This document shows, one piece after another, positions 10,211 through 23,313 of a stretch of DNA of 64,000 nucleotides. The DNA is from Calamus simplicifolius (lineage: Eukaryota; Streptophyta; Magnoliopsida; Arecales; Arecaceae), in NCBI GenBank assembly GCA_900491605.1, contig UESW01001793.1, positions 193,530 through 257,529 of the forward strand. Reading direction: 5' to 3'. The number at the start of each line of letters is the position of its first letter. The stretch's first letter is position 1. Below the pieces are notes generated by a model. It had not been told where the DNA came from. It ran no database searches and was given only the letters and a program-made list of their open reading frames with translations. Made by a program: the position numbers and the translations under genes.

Positions 10211-11360
10211 TAATATTTACTCTTCTGACAAAGAGTTTCTCCATATTCCTCTTTTTTTTAGCTACCAAATTTCTCATATTCAAAACTAAAAACTTAAACA
10301 ATTTGACTATTTGGCTTGGCCAATTCAAATCAATTTTTAATATAGCGAGTAAGAATTTCATTTTACTTGTCAAGCTTAGAACAAAATTATAACTTTTATG
10401 GGTCAATCTTTCGTCAAACTCTCTGTTAAAGCTCAAATCTTCTCTGCTTCACCATAACTGTACTTCACCACCTACATTGGAAAAAGGGAGATACTGCTGC
10501 CTCTGGAAGAGAGTGACCTAATAACAACACAAGATGAGTATGCCAAAGTTCATGCTTTTGAGCCTTGCAGGATTTAATCAGTTATTTGTTAAACCCCAAA
10601 TATCTTGATTTATCTAGCAGTCAAATTGTATGATTGATGTCAAAGATGCATAAGTGTCTTTCTCATCGAACTTGTTAGTCTAATTTCAATCTGTTCATAT
10701 TTTTTATCCTCTTATCATAAATATTTGGGATTTAGATTCTCTTTCATTGGAAAATTTGTTTGTAACAGGCATCTCAGGATTGAGCAAATTGAAGATCCTT
10801 GATCTCAGCTATAACAGTTTCACTGGAAGTATTCCATTATCTTTCAAAAATCTATCTTCACTTAGTACCCTGAATTTAAGGGTCAACAAGCTGAAAGGTA
10901 CACTTAATGTGGAAGGTAATAACTTTAACTTAAAGAATCTTTTAATTATTTCTATCAAAAGATCATCAACATATTAAGTATAATGGTTTGTGTTGTTTTT
11001 TAATTGATATCTATGGCTCCCTATGACAAGCCTACAAGGATTGTAGAAGCTTAAAGTGCTTGATCTTGGATTTAATCAGTTTATAGGAAGGATACCCATA
11101 ACTTTGGGAAACTTGTCTTCCCTTAATTTTTTATATTTGGATGAAAATAATCTAATTGATTCACTACCTTCGTAAGGTATGATATTTATTCTCTTGACTA
11201 AGAGTTTCCCTATATTCCCTTTTTGTTTTATTTGAGCTAGCGAATTTCCCTATATTCAAAGCTAAGAACTTGGACAATTTGACTAATTGGCTTGGCCAAT
11301 CCAAATCAATTTTTAGTCTAACAAGCAAGAATTTCATTTCACTTATCAAGCTGTAGAATA
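10211..11360 (+). pseudogene. RLP subunit B3
   Basis: N-terminal-exon remnant from about 10418 with an in-frame TGA, an LRR exon at about 10770-10913, and a second at about 11028-11173 whose last codon is changed to TAA (CTTCGTAAG). Unlike B1 and B2 it is followed by subunit C rather than by another promoter block, so it sits at the inner end of the tandem array. Confidence 0.75.
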
Positions 11361-12250
11361 GAATTATAACTTTTATGAGTCAACTTTTCGTCAAACTCTC
11401 TGTTGAAACTTAGATCTTCTCTCCTCTCCTTCACCATAACTATACTTCACCACTTAAATGGGGAAGAGGGAGATACTGCTTTCTCTGAGAGAGAGTGACC
11501 TGAACAACAACGTAGGATGAGTATTGAAGCTCATGCTTTTGAGCCTTGCATGATTAAATCAGTTGTATGTTATTAAATCGGTAGTTTATTAAAGCCTAGA
11601 CAGCTTGATTTGTCTAGCAGTCAAATTATAAAATTGCTATCAGAGATGCATCGACCTTTCTCTTATCCAACTTGTTACCCTAATTTTAATCTGTTCATAT
11701 TTTTTTCCTCTTGTTGTAATTATTTTGGACTTATATTCTCTTTCTTTGGGAATTTGTATGCAATAGTCATTTCAGGATTGAGCATGTTAGAGATCCTTGA
11801 TCTCAGCTATAACAACCTCGATGGAAGTATTTTATTATCTTTCAAAAATTTATCTTCACTCAGTACCTTGAATCTAAGAGGAGTCATGCTAAATGGTACA
11901 CTTGATGTGGAAGGTAATAACTTTAACTTACAGAGTCCTCTATAATTATTTTTGTCAAGAGATTATTAGCATATTAAGTATAATGTTTTATATTGTATTT
12001 TTAACTAATATCTATGGCTTCCTATTATAGGTCTGCAAGGATTGCAGAAGCTTGGAGTGCTTGATCTTGGATTTAATCAGCTCATAGGAAGTATACCCAT
12101 AGCTTTGGGAAACTTATCTTCCCTTAATGTCTTATATTTGGATAATAATAATCTAACTAGTTCACTGCCTTCAGAAGGTATAATACTTATTTCTTTGATA
12201 AAGAGTTTCTCTATATTCTTTTTTTTTGTTTTAGCTAGCAAACTTTCCTA
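11361..12250 (+). pseudogene. RLP subunit C (N-terminal remnant plus two LRR exons)
   Basis: An N-terminal-exon remnant begins near 11395 and carries a stop at the same place as the B copies. An LRR exon at about 11769-11911 reads LSMLEILDLSYNNLDGSI. A second at about 12032-12177 reads LQKLGVLDLGFNQLIGSIP, with donor GAAG/GTATAA. It is single copy here but resembles the fragment at 2889-3425, which has the same CTGAACAA-type exon wording. Confidence 0.75.
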
Positions 12251-12855
12251 TATTTAAAAATAAAAGCTTAGGTAATTTGACTGGTTAGCTTGGGCAAGCC
12301 AATTCAAGTTTTCAATGTGATGCGTCAAAATTTGATATCACTTGTCAAGATTTAGAATAGAAATATGACATTTGGCTAAACTCTTTCTTGACTTTGTCAA
12401 CTTGTCAAGTTAGAAAATCTATCAAACTCATGTTTCTAAGTTGGCTTTAGCAAGTTAAAATGAGTTTTAATCCATGATCTCAAGCCACTTGTGCGTTTTA
12501 CTTGCATCATTTTCTTGTACATTAAGTATTAATTCCATCGAATATGCTATGTTCACACCATGTGCAGCCATATTTAGCCAATAACCATAATTGATGAGTG
12601 GAGCATACAAATTTTAAATGGATATTTTATTATAATTTTTAAATATTAATTTCTTGATTGTTCGCAGATTTAACTTTTTTTAATTTTTCTATTTAATATT
12701 TGTTTAAACATGTATGACTCACCTGAGTTGCCAAGTTGACTCACCCAAGTCAAAAAAGAAAAAAAAAAAGAATAGAAATAGAAGTAGGCAAAAAGTTTTA
12801 TTACCTTGTTCATATAATGGAGCAAAAAGTTTTATTTTATTTTCTTTATTTTTTT
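12251..12855. other. AT-rich intron or spacer in the RLP pseudogene
   Basis: No coding similarity seen. It contains several TTGACT/GTCAA words near 12390-12420 and ends in a T-rich tract leading to a TTTTTGCAG acceptor at about 12858. It probably replaces the missing middle LRR exons. Confidence 0.4.
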
Positions 12856-13799
12856 GCAGTGCTCAGTGGACTACAGAACTTGCATGAGTTGGATCTCTCT
12901 AGCAACCTACTTAAAGGAAGTCTTCCTTTATCTCTACGGAAATTGGGTTCTCTTCGATATTTAGATCTTTCTCATAATATACGATGGGTAATATTCCACC
13001 AGATACCTTTGCAGCGCTAATTTCTCTTCGGGATCTGGATCTTTCTTACAACCGATTTTTTGGTGACGGATTTCATGGTGTCACCTATCGATTTCACACC
13101 TATGACACAACTGTTTTTATATATTGAACATGGTGGTACAACTCATCACAAAAGGCAACCTATATGCCTACCTATCAGATCATTTGGATTTGATGTCTGC
13201 AATTGATTTGTCTGCAAACAAGCTAACAGGAAGCATCCCACCAGAAATTGGAAATCTGGATAGCCTTATGCAATTGAATCTATCACACAATCAGCTAACA
13301 GGTCGAATTCCTGAAACTTTATCAAAACTCAATCAGATCGAGAGCCTGGATATATCGCACAATCAATTAAGTGGCATGATATATACCCCGGCAATTGACT
13401 CAACTAAAGTTCTTGGAGGTCTTCTCTGTTGCTTACAATAACTTATCTGGATGTACACCTGATCTCAAAGACCAATTTTCCACATTTGATGTGAGTAGCT
13501 ATGAGGGAAATGTTGAATTGCATGGGCCACCACTAGAGAAGACATGCACATCCGACTCAAGTCCAACTGCACCACTTGAAGGAAAGAACCATGATGATAG
13601 CAGCATGGATGTTGTCATCTTCTTTGCAATAATTGCAGTTTCATTCGTGATTGGCTTTTGGGGTTGTATCGCTCTATTGTATTGCCATCGCATTGGGCAA
13701 TATATTCTTGTTATATTAGATGGTTATGTGGATTCCTTCACCGATATGATTTTAATGGCAGCACGTAAGTGGACATGCATGCAACAGAATCATAAGTGA
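12856..13799 (+). pseudogene. RLP 3' end: last LRRs, transmembrane helix, short tail
   Basis: After a T-rich acceptor, GLQNLHELDLSSNLLKGSLP starts an LRR exon that shifts frame near 12985. From 13124 the frame VVQLITKGNLYAYLSDHLDL leads to the C-terminal LRRs (MSAIDLSANKLTGSIPPEIG and two more). A 4-bp TATA insertion near 13383 breaks it before FLEVFSVAYNNLSG. YEGN and the acidic spacer follow, then one membrane helix (VVIFFAIIAVSFVIGFWGC, about 13608-13665) and a cytosolic tail of about 40 residues ending at 13799. There is no kinase domain, as expected of an RLP. Most central LRRs and the usual island region are missing. Confidence 0.85.
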
Positions 13800-15373
13800 G
13801 GTAATGCCTGGTTTATTTCATAGAAGCCTTCTTTTATTTTGACACCTTGTAAGAAGTAAAGCAAGCTAATAATATAATAATGCAAAATCTTCATTGCAAT
13901 TGGGTTTGATACGTCTATATATGGTTTTTCCCTAATTTATGCTCTAGGTTGGTCTATATATTTTGAATGATTATATCATACATACACTTTTGGATGACCA
14001 ATTGGGAATATATTATTCTATTCTTTTCTAGTGTCTATGATTATGCTAAATTTACAACACTGTATGGCCATATAGTTTCGAGAAGCTTTCTTCTATCCTT
14101 ATGTAATCAATGATTATGAACCTTGAGGGGATCAATGGCAATTGACACTTGACAGTAAGTCTACCATACTTAAGTTTGACAGTAAATCTACCATACTTAA
14201 GTGCATTTGATGAATCTTATGCTTGCACAACAAGTTATGAAAGAATATGAAATAGACTCATGAATTTTAAAATTTTCTGCAAATTAAATGAAGAATGACT
14301 ACTATTTTCAATTTTTGAGTTTGAGGTCTATCACTAAAGGAAACTTAATTTTACACCTTTGAAGGGCATGGATTGAATTTGATGATTACATTTCCATTTA
14401 TTTTTGTATATATGTATAGAAATATTAGCAAACCACCCATAATTAGCTTATTTGATCATGCAATGAAGCTAGCTCAAATTTGGAGCAATTAAAGAACCTC
14501 GTACAATTGACTGAATGTAAGTTATTGTTCCTCGTAGTAGTTTATTTGGACAAAGCAAATTTTAGGGTTTAGTCTTCTATTCTTCTTGGTTGCAAGGAGA
14601 ACTAACCTACTGGATGAAATATACAACCAAATCTTTCCCCATAGACAATGATAAGGAATGCAATCAAATATGCATTACGTTGGATAGCTATGTTGACTCC
14701 TTGATATACAAGTAGCTAAATCACAAGTTTGATAAAAAATAAATTGTGTATTTTAGAGAAGCGTGTTTTTGGCACTTCATAATAGGGCAAAGTAAAATTT
14801 CTGTTTAATTTCCTAGGGACTAAATCTCCATTGCAATCAAGCTTAATATAATTTGACTTCTTCCCTGTTTTCTTTGTATAGCAGGACTATATTTATATAC
14901 ATATATATGTGTGAATTATGCTCATTCATGAATATGTTATGTTTTCAATTTATAGAATTTTGCTAGCCTCCAATATTTCATTAGTTTGCTCTGCAGATTT
15001 GCCACATAAAGAAGCTCCGGATCCATGGTGCCAGCTAAAAACTCATTTGTGGAAGGTTGGTAAGTTAGAAAGTTTAACAACCAAAATGACTCCATTCTGA
15101 TGTTTAGAACATCAAAATTAACAAGTATTTTTGCATGTCTGAACAAGGTTCTGTGGATCAAAGCACAAGATCAAGTGATCATGTGGAAAGTACCATATTG
15201 CCGGCAAATATGCAGTTGTCATTAATCAGTTAAAACATCAAGAATAGTTACCTTCAAGAGGAAACAATTCATTAAAGGTAGGGTAGCCACTACACATGAA
15301 ACCGTTCGTCGTTCCCACTCTAAAAATACTAAAAAGTTGATTTTTGTACTTACAAACTTTGCTACTCTTACTA
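13800..15373. other. 3' flank and spacer without a recognisable gene
   Basis: AT-rich sequence. A short direct duplication of about 29 bases (AGTAARTCTACCATACTTAAGT) lies at about 14154-14205. Small frames near 14918-15161 show no family features. The region is probably the RLP 3' flank up to the left edge of the copia element. Confidence 0.5.
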
Positions 15374-17691
15374 TGGGAATTACGTATATTTTACATGAAT
15401 CAAATTCATATATCATGCAGTGGAAGATAAAAATAAATACGAATTTAATTCCCAAAGCCCAAGATCCTCAGAGAACAGATTCAGTTAACAAGAAATAACA
15501 CATGATTAAATAATAGATCATACATGTGTTCTTTATTAGGGATGAAGCCTGATGAAGCCGGTAAACGATTACCACTAGCCATCCATGCATTCGGCCTCTA
15601 ATGGTGATCCACGCAAAGATCTTTGGATGATGTCCTCTTAGGATTGAATGATAACCTTCTTGCAAGGGGTGCTAGTGCCTCTTTTCTTTTAATTGATTTT
15701 CCAAATCAAGAAAAATTTCTTGATCAAGATCAAATCTTGATCAATTAAGAAAGAGAGAGGGACGTATCAATCAATCAAGAGAGAGGGATGTATCAATCAA
15801 GAGAGAGAGAGAGAGGGACATCCTAAAGAGAGAAAGGATGTTTTAGAGAAAGAAAGTGAGTGTTAGGCATCCAAGAGAGAGAAGGGAGGAGTTAGGCGTG
15901 TCTCTCGAAAGAGGTGTCTCTCTTCTTTTTTTATACATGAAAAGGAGGTTGTATGATTCCATTAAAAGAAAATTTTTGTTTCAAACACCTAGCCATTCAA
16001 CCATATCAAGTTGATAGCAAATTATCCTAACAATTTAAGATATTTGTTATAACAAATTATTCTAACAAATTTAGGATATTTGTTATCATGATAATGTTAC
16101 GATTACAACCACCAAACCACATCCCTAAAAAATAGAAAATTGGTTATTTCATGAAACCAACGTCGCAACCTTAGATTTGACTTCATGATGATACCCCAAA
16201 TCATGGGGTTCCCTCTCCATGACATAGAGATGGGTCATGTCCATCACATGGGCATGAATCCATCCTCCATGTGGCATGATCTCAGCCCTCGACTCAATTG
16301 GGTTTCCACGAATCAAATCATGCCATCATATGGATCCAATTAAATACCACATTATTAATCTCAATTAATCTAAGCCATCCATCATATGGATCAAGCCTAA
16401 TTGAGTATCCAATTAATGAATTTTATATGTACATCATATGTACAAAAGGTCTTTTTTTGAATACAAAAATTCTTTCCTCTATGATGAATCCTATTCATCA
16501 ATTTCATGTTCTCTCATTAAGATTGAGTCAAACCCAATCCTAATTAATTGGTCATCTAATTTGAATTAAGTCTAACTAATTTTATTTTAACTTCATCCAA
16601 AATCTCCTTAATGCGTGTGACCTATTAGGTCCCTTGACACGTTGGTAATAATCATGTCCCTAATATTGACCCTAGGGATGACTTGATCAACACCTTGTCC
16701 AAGTTATTTCTTTAACCAAATTAACTCCTTGATTAAGTTAAAGAATCCATGATTATAGATCATGAGCGGCCTCTAGAAAAGCATCATGACCACCCAAGTG
16801 TTAAGGGTTTGTTGATGTGGTCATCAACACCTGTCCATGAATGTTAACGTACGATTTAATCCCGTCGTTACATATCCCAGATCAATCAGTGGTACAGAAT
16901 GTGTCAACCATGTAATTAATCTTTATTTACTTGATCTCAAAAAAATTGACTCACATGAATTAGAACTTCGAAACCATTTCGAATTCCAACTCAACCTTGC
17001 AAGGATTTAACAGTCAATTTAATCCATCAAGTGGCGTGGGATTAACCCTTTCTATCAAGGGAGACGAATCCTGTCTTGATCAAATACCACCTTTATGTGC
17101 TTCATGTTATACCCAATCGACACTATATTTGCCACCTGTGGCTAGAGCGACGTTAGCATATCGTCAAAGCATGACATTCCACACATGAGGTGCTATGAAG
17201 ATCTCAAGTCAAAGGATCACTCGCAGCACCATCATCAGAGATCAACCATCGATACTATATAGAATATCCATATGGAATCTCTGTGCTGGTCATCCAATGC
17301 ATCGTTACAATAACGAACATTCACACACCTATCCAAGTATCTTCATACTTTAGCTTGCGAGATCAGCTACTCATCATAAGGGTGAAGATATGCAATGTGT
17401 GCTAGTCTTATCTACGTTCGATAATATCCAGTCTTGTCTACGCATCGACTAGAAAAATTTAAAGAATCGAACCATAATGTACAATTTTGGATCTCACAAT
17501 TTGTAATCTCTATTACAAATTTTATATGCACAGTTCACATTCTTTTGGACTTTATCTCATAGGTAAAATATATCTAATATATATAAATTGCACCCGAATA
17601 GATAAAGAAACCAATAAATTTGATTTGCATTCATAAAGGAATGTATACAAACTGGCATCTAATCCGATTGGATTTAGGGCACACACTAACA
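15374..17691 (-). repeat. 3' LTR of the Angela-like element
   Basis: Begins TGGGAATTACG and ends CACACACTAACA. It aligns with the other LTR throughout, except for about 562 bases (roughly 15540-16095) present only here. That stretch contains GA-rich tracts (15750-15910) and CTTGATCAAG-type palindromes. No coding region is present in the LTR. Confidence 0.85.
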
Positions 17692-17739
17692 ATCTTCACT
17701 TGTATTAGAGCCAATCACCCACGTATCTAAACCAAGTGA

Positions 17740-20700
17740 CTCAGCATGACTATCATGCTTCTACTATGGCAGGGCTTTAGTGAATGGATCGGCAATATTG
17801 TCATCCATGGGGACTCGTTCTATTTTATATCATTCCTCCAACTGATTTTTCTAATCACATGATATTTTTTGAGTACATGTTTGGACCTCTAATGAGACCT
17901 TGGTTCTTTGGCTTGCGCAATAGCTCCATTGTTATCACAATACAAGAGTATTGGATTAACAATGCTTGGAACCACTACAAGTTCAGTGATGAACTTTTTG
18001 ATCCAAACTATTTCTTTAGCTGCATCTGATGCTACAATGTACTCGGCTTAGTTGTAGAGTCGGCAGTCATCTCCTACTTGAAACTCTTTCAGCTGAATGT
18101 ACCACCATTTAGTATGAACACATAGCCTGATTATGATTTATAATCATCTTTATCAGACTAAAAACTAGAATCAGTATAATCCTAAACTATAAGATCGGGT
18201 CCTCCATAAATCAAGAGTATATCCTTAGTCATTCGCAAGTACTTAAGGATATTCTTGCCATCCAATGTTTCTCACTAGGGTTTGCCAGATATCTACTCAT
18301 GATACTAAAGGCATAAGAAATATCAGGCCTTGTACATAGCGTTGCATACATAATGGATCCAATTGCTAATGCGTATGGTATCCTATCCATGTACTCTCTT
18401 TCCTTTTGGGTCTTAGGACTCATGTCATTGAAGAGATGTACCCCATGCGACATTGGCAGGAATCATTTCTTGGACTCTGTTTTAGCATTTTATCTATGTA
18501 CGTGGATTGGGTCAATCCAAGCAACCTTCTAGATCTATCTCTATAGATCTTTATACCTAGTATATAGGCTGCTTCTACCAAATCCTTCATAGAGAATTTA
18601 TCTAACAATCAATCTTTCACTTCTTTAAGGAATGATACATTGTTTCCTATTAATAATATGTCATCCACATATAATATCAAGAAAATAATATCACTCCCAC
18701 TAACCTTCTTGTACACACATGGATCATCCTCATTTTTGATGAAATCAAACTCTTTGATTACCATATCAAATCGGATATTCCAACTTCTAGAGGCTTGCTT
18801 AAGTCCATAAATAGACCTTTATAGCTTGCACACTTTTTTAGGATCTATGGATTCAAAACCCTCTAGTTGTGTCATATACACATCCTCCTCTAAATTTTAT
18901 TTAGGAAGGCGATCTTGACATCCATCTGCCAGATCTCATAGTCAAAATATGCTGCTATTACAAGTAAAATCCTTATGGACTTATGCATGGCTACAATTGA
19001 AAAGGTTTCATTAAAGTCAACACCTTATCTTTGCTTGTAACCTTTTGCAACTAGCCTTGCCTTATAGGTAATCACATTACCATCCATGTCGGTTTTCTTC
19101 TTGAAAGCCCATTTGCACCTAATGGGTTTTATCCTTTCAGATGGATCAACCAAGGTCCATACCTGGTTGTCATACATGGAGTCCATTTGAGATTTCATGG
19201 CCTCAAGCCATCTCTTAGAGTCAATGTTAGACATTGCCTCTTCATAGTTGGTAGGCTCATCATTCTTTATGAGAAATGCATATCTCTTAGGAATGTGAAT
19301 TGTCCTACCAGATCTACGTAGCTGGTGTATACTTGGAGCTACTGTTGCTTTTCATGCAACGACTGCCTGAATGTGAGTTGAATCTCCAGCTCAACTCCCA
19401 CTGTATTTGGCATATGCACAATTCCATCTAATCGATCTTTATTAATTTGTAGTTCTTGAGCTTCACTAAGTTCAATCTTACTCCCACTACCCATTGTGAG
19501 AATCTCAATCTCTAGAAATGTGGCATGTCTTGAGATAAATACATTTTTCTCAAGTGGATGGTAGAAGTAGTATCTTTTGTTTATTTTGGATACCCTCACA
19601 AAATTGCATTTATCAGATATAGTTTCAAGCTTATTTGATTCATTACGCTTCACATAAGCGTAACAGTCCCAAACCCTTAAATGATTAAGGGATGGTTTCT
19701 TTCCATACCATATCTCATAGGGAGTGGAGTTGATCAATTTAGATGGAACTCGGTTTAGGGTATATTCGGCAGTGTCTAGCGCATAATCCAAAAATATTTT
19801 TGGAAGATCTGCAAAGCTCATCATGGAACGTACCATGTCTAATAGTGTGCAATTTTTTCTTTCTGACACACCATTATGTGTGATGTACCGGAAGGAGTCC
19901 ATTGAGAAAGAATCTCATTATCCTTCAAATAATCCATGAACTCATGGCTCAAGTATTCACCATCTCGATCTGATCGAAGTATCTTAGTACTCTTGCTAGT
20001 TTATTTTTCTACTTCACATCTAAATTCTTTAAACTTTTTAAAGGCTTCAGATTTGTGCTTCATCAGATACACATAGCCATATCTACTATGGTTATCTATG
20101 AATGTGATGAAATAAGAAAAACCTCCTATGGCTTGAATGTTGATGGGTCCACATACATCCGAATGTACTAAACCCAAACATTCAGTTATTCGCTCGTCTT
20201 TTTCGATAAAAGGTGACTTGGTCATCTTGCCAAGTAAACATGACTCGCATTCCTCAAACGATTTCAATCGAATGAGCCCAAGTATCCATCTTTATGTAAC
20301 TTGGTTAAACGAGTTTCATTTACATGGCCTAAACAACAGTGCCATAAGTACGAATCCCTAGAATTATTTAATTTTAATATTTTTAATTTAATATTGAGAA
20401 TAAGGGCATGAAGATTAAGAACATAAATTCAGTTGAACAATTCAGCAAAACCAAAGAACATTTTGTTTCAAAAAATAGAAATACCTTTATTTTCAATTTC
20501 AAAAGAATACCCATCCATTACTAAGCATGAAATGTATATAATATTCTTTGTTATGTTTGAAATATAGTAACAATTACTAAGTTTAATTACAAGCCCTGTA
20601 GGCAAAGATAAAGAATAAATTCCTAAGGCTAATGCAGCAACCTTTGCGTAGGATCATTTCATCTTTCCTCAATCTTCTACTATTTTTTATCATCTCCATA

Positions 20701-20895
20701 TTAATATAAATATGAGATCCACAATCAGTATCCAATACCCAAGTGGAATAATAAGTAATAGAAGAAAACATCTCAATTATGTATGCACCTGATGTAGAAG
20801 CATCCGTATGCATCCGTATGCTTCTTATCTTTCAGGTTGGCCCGATAAGCCTACAGTTACACTTCCAATGCCCATCCTTACCACAGAAGTGATAT
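17740..20895 (-). pseudogene. copia pol remnant (knuckle, protease, integrase, RT, RNase H)
   Basis: Read on the minus strand: a CCHC-like FCGKDGHWKCNC (about 20850-20890), a protease with WVLDTDCGSHI where DTG would be expected (about 20700-20760), GAG-pre-integrase/integrase including ECLGLVHSDVCGP and FITFIDNHSRYGYVY (about 20000-20270) and NGVSERKN (about 19860), RT start with WTLVDP and RCKWAFKKK (19025-19234), later RT (18229-18608), and RNase H with CDNN-type wording (about 17880-18060). Frames change at many points, so it is dead. Confidence 0.8.
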
Positions 20896-22890
20896 TTTTT
20901 TCTTAGCTACGTTCCTTAGCCAATTAGGAAAATTGGGTCAGTTAGCTTGTTGGACTCTAGGTTACCTCTAAGGTTAATGTTCACACTCATGGTGTCTCTT
21001 ACAACTGTGTAGAAAATAGAACGAGTTAATTATTATGAATGCAAATCATCGATTTAATATGATAATTTAAATTTTTTAATTAAATCGATTACTCACACTA
21101 TTTTATCAAGCTCAATAGCCCTCTCTATTAATCTTGAAAATTTATCAAATAATTTTCTAGTGGGCTAAGACCCTCAAATTGACTTACCTTGACCTTGGCT
21201 ATGGTACAACAAATCTTAGTAAGCCAAATTAGGTAGATTTTTATCAATCACATCAAATATGACTCCTAAATCATTTAGGGGACATAACCTTGTCAATCAC
21301 ATCTGATGTGATCACCCTAAACATTGCCTCTAGATTAGACTGACCCTGACTATGGCCAATTATGCCAGCTAACCTAGTTAAGTCAACCCATTGTTCCTCA
21401 ATCAACTCCTCATAGGTTTACTTGATCTTGGCTATGGCACAACAAATCTCATGCCCTAATGATTTTATATCTTGTGAATAATGGAAGGCTAATGACTTAA
21501 TATTCGTAGAGGGATTTAGCGCATCTAGGTCCCATCATGCATGTACAACATTTGTATCATGCTAGGTTACATATCCTATATGTGAATTTTAGATTAATTT
21601 CAATTAGCCTAAATTTCATAAGATCCAATCTTATGGTTGGGACTCCTAATCAAATTAGGATCCTGATCACTATCAAATTTAGGAACCCTAATCATGTGAC
21701 CAAATCAATTGCTACATTCTGATTAACCTTAATTGATCTAATCAATTAAGAGCTTTCCTTAACAATGGCCAGATCAGCTGATCAATAGGGTCCTATTTAG
21801 CATACCTTTCGATCCCATTGAATGGGTTTTCTTAGGCAGCGAATGAAGCAATTAAAAACCATGATCGTACTTTTCTAGACACCAATGTAGTTAAGCCCAA
21901 TTGATTAAACCAATTATGGGATCATAGGATCAAACAATGATATGGTTAAGTCTAATTTTTTCTAAACCTTATCATCCATTACACATTATGATAACATAAG
22001 ATAGTGATCTTTAGGGATATATGATAAGTATTAAATATTTTATAACAATTAATTTTAAATATTTACCTTATCATTATCTGTTATGATAAATTTATTTTCA
22101 TCACATGAAAATCCTAATTGGTCTCTATCATAACATCCCTAACATCTATAATCTTGATAACAAGTCAAAATTTAAAATTTTAATTTTAATCTTCATTATC
22201 ATGTTATCATGATATAATTATTTTAGATTTTAATCACATTATTTATCATGTCAAAATTAAATTTTAAACATGATATGTTAAATTTTAGCCTTTATGATTA
22301 TGTCACACATAAATCATAATTTTTTTAATTTTTAACATGATCAAATCTAAATAATTTACATTTATTATCATAAAATAAACTTATTAAATATTTAATCTTC
22401 ATCAATATAATTATTTTAGATTTTAATCACATTATTTATCATGTCAAAATTAAATTCTAAACATGATATATTAAATTTTAGCCTTTATGATTATGTCACA
22501 CATAAATCATAATTTTAATTATTAACATAATCAAATCTAAATAATTTATGTTTATTATCATATAATAAACTTATTAAATATTTAATCTTTATTAACATAA
22601 TTATTTTAGATTTTAATCACATTATTTATCATGTCAAAATTAAATTCTAAATATGATATGTTAAAATTTAGCCTTTATGATTATGTCACACATAAATCAT
22701 AATTTTTTTTAATTTTTAACATGATCAAATCTAAATAATTCATATTTATTATCATATAATAAACTTATTAAATATTTAATCTTCATCATATGGCAAGATT
22801 TATATTTTACATCGCATGTAAAATTTAGATCTATGCATATAAAAACTAGAACTCAGGTAATCTATCATATTAACTGAATTTGAAGCCTGA
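20896..22890. other. AT-rich leader region replacing gag in the Angela-like element
   Basis: Where gag is expected between the PBS and the protease, no gag-like protein is visible in any frame. The sequence is AT-rich and includes the triplicated unit at 22205-22795. Either gag was lost or this is a long untranslated leader of a gag-less derivative. Confidence 0.5.
22205..22795. repeat. three tandem copies of an AT-rich unit of about 193 bp
   Basis: The phrase TTTTAGATTTTAATCACATT occurs at about 22223, 22415 and 22607. Each copy continues through ATTTATCATGTCAAAATTAA, a TTATGTCACACATAAATCAT segment and TAATAAACTTATTAAATATT. The copies differ at a few percent of positions. Confidence 0.85.
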
Positions 22891-22892
22891 GG

Positions 22893-23313
22893 TGGCTCTG
22901 ATACCACTTGTAGGAGAAACCCTTTTTCCTAACAAGCTTTGACCCTAAGCCTCCATTGTCGCATGATCATAGGCCCTGGACCCATGTCACCCAACAATGG
23001 TACCTATTAGACCAGCCAATGATCGGATCTACCGATCCGCCAACACTAATGGGTGGAGAGCCTGGCTTCAATGAAATGGTCACCAGCGAGAGTTCTCATT
23101 GATGCTCTGCTTGACCGTACAGGTCAATTGGCTTTGATACCACTTGTTAGAAAACCCTTTTCCTAAACCAGCTTTGGCCCTAAGCTCCATTGTCGCATGG
23201 TCATGGGCTTTGGACCCATGTCACCCGATAATGGCACCTATCAGACCAGCCAATGATCAGATCTGCCGGTCCATCGACACCAATGGGTGGAGAGCCTAGC
23301 TTCGATGACACGG
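22893..23313. repeat. leader repeats carrying PBS-like motifs (interrupted)
   Basis: A unit of about 236 bp is present twice: about 22905-23140, then 23141-23313 continued at 31753-31815 beyond the inserted chromovirus. Each unit ends in GGCTCTGATACC or GGCTTTGATACC. With the copy at 22894-22905 there are three PBS-like motifs in the leader. Shared text includes CATTGTCGCATG and ATGGGTGGAGAGCCT. Confidence 0.8.

Noticed and set aside
14918..15161. Short overlapping frames on both strands as a small gene
   Set aside because: About 60-74 codons, AT-rich, no recognisable motif and no conserved copy in the window.
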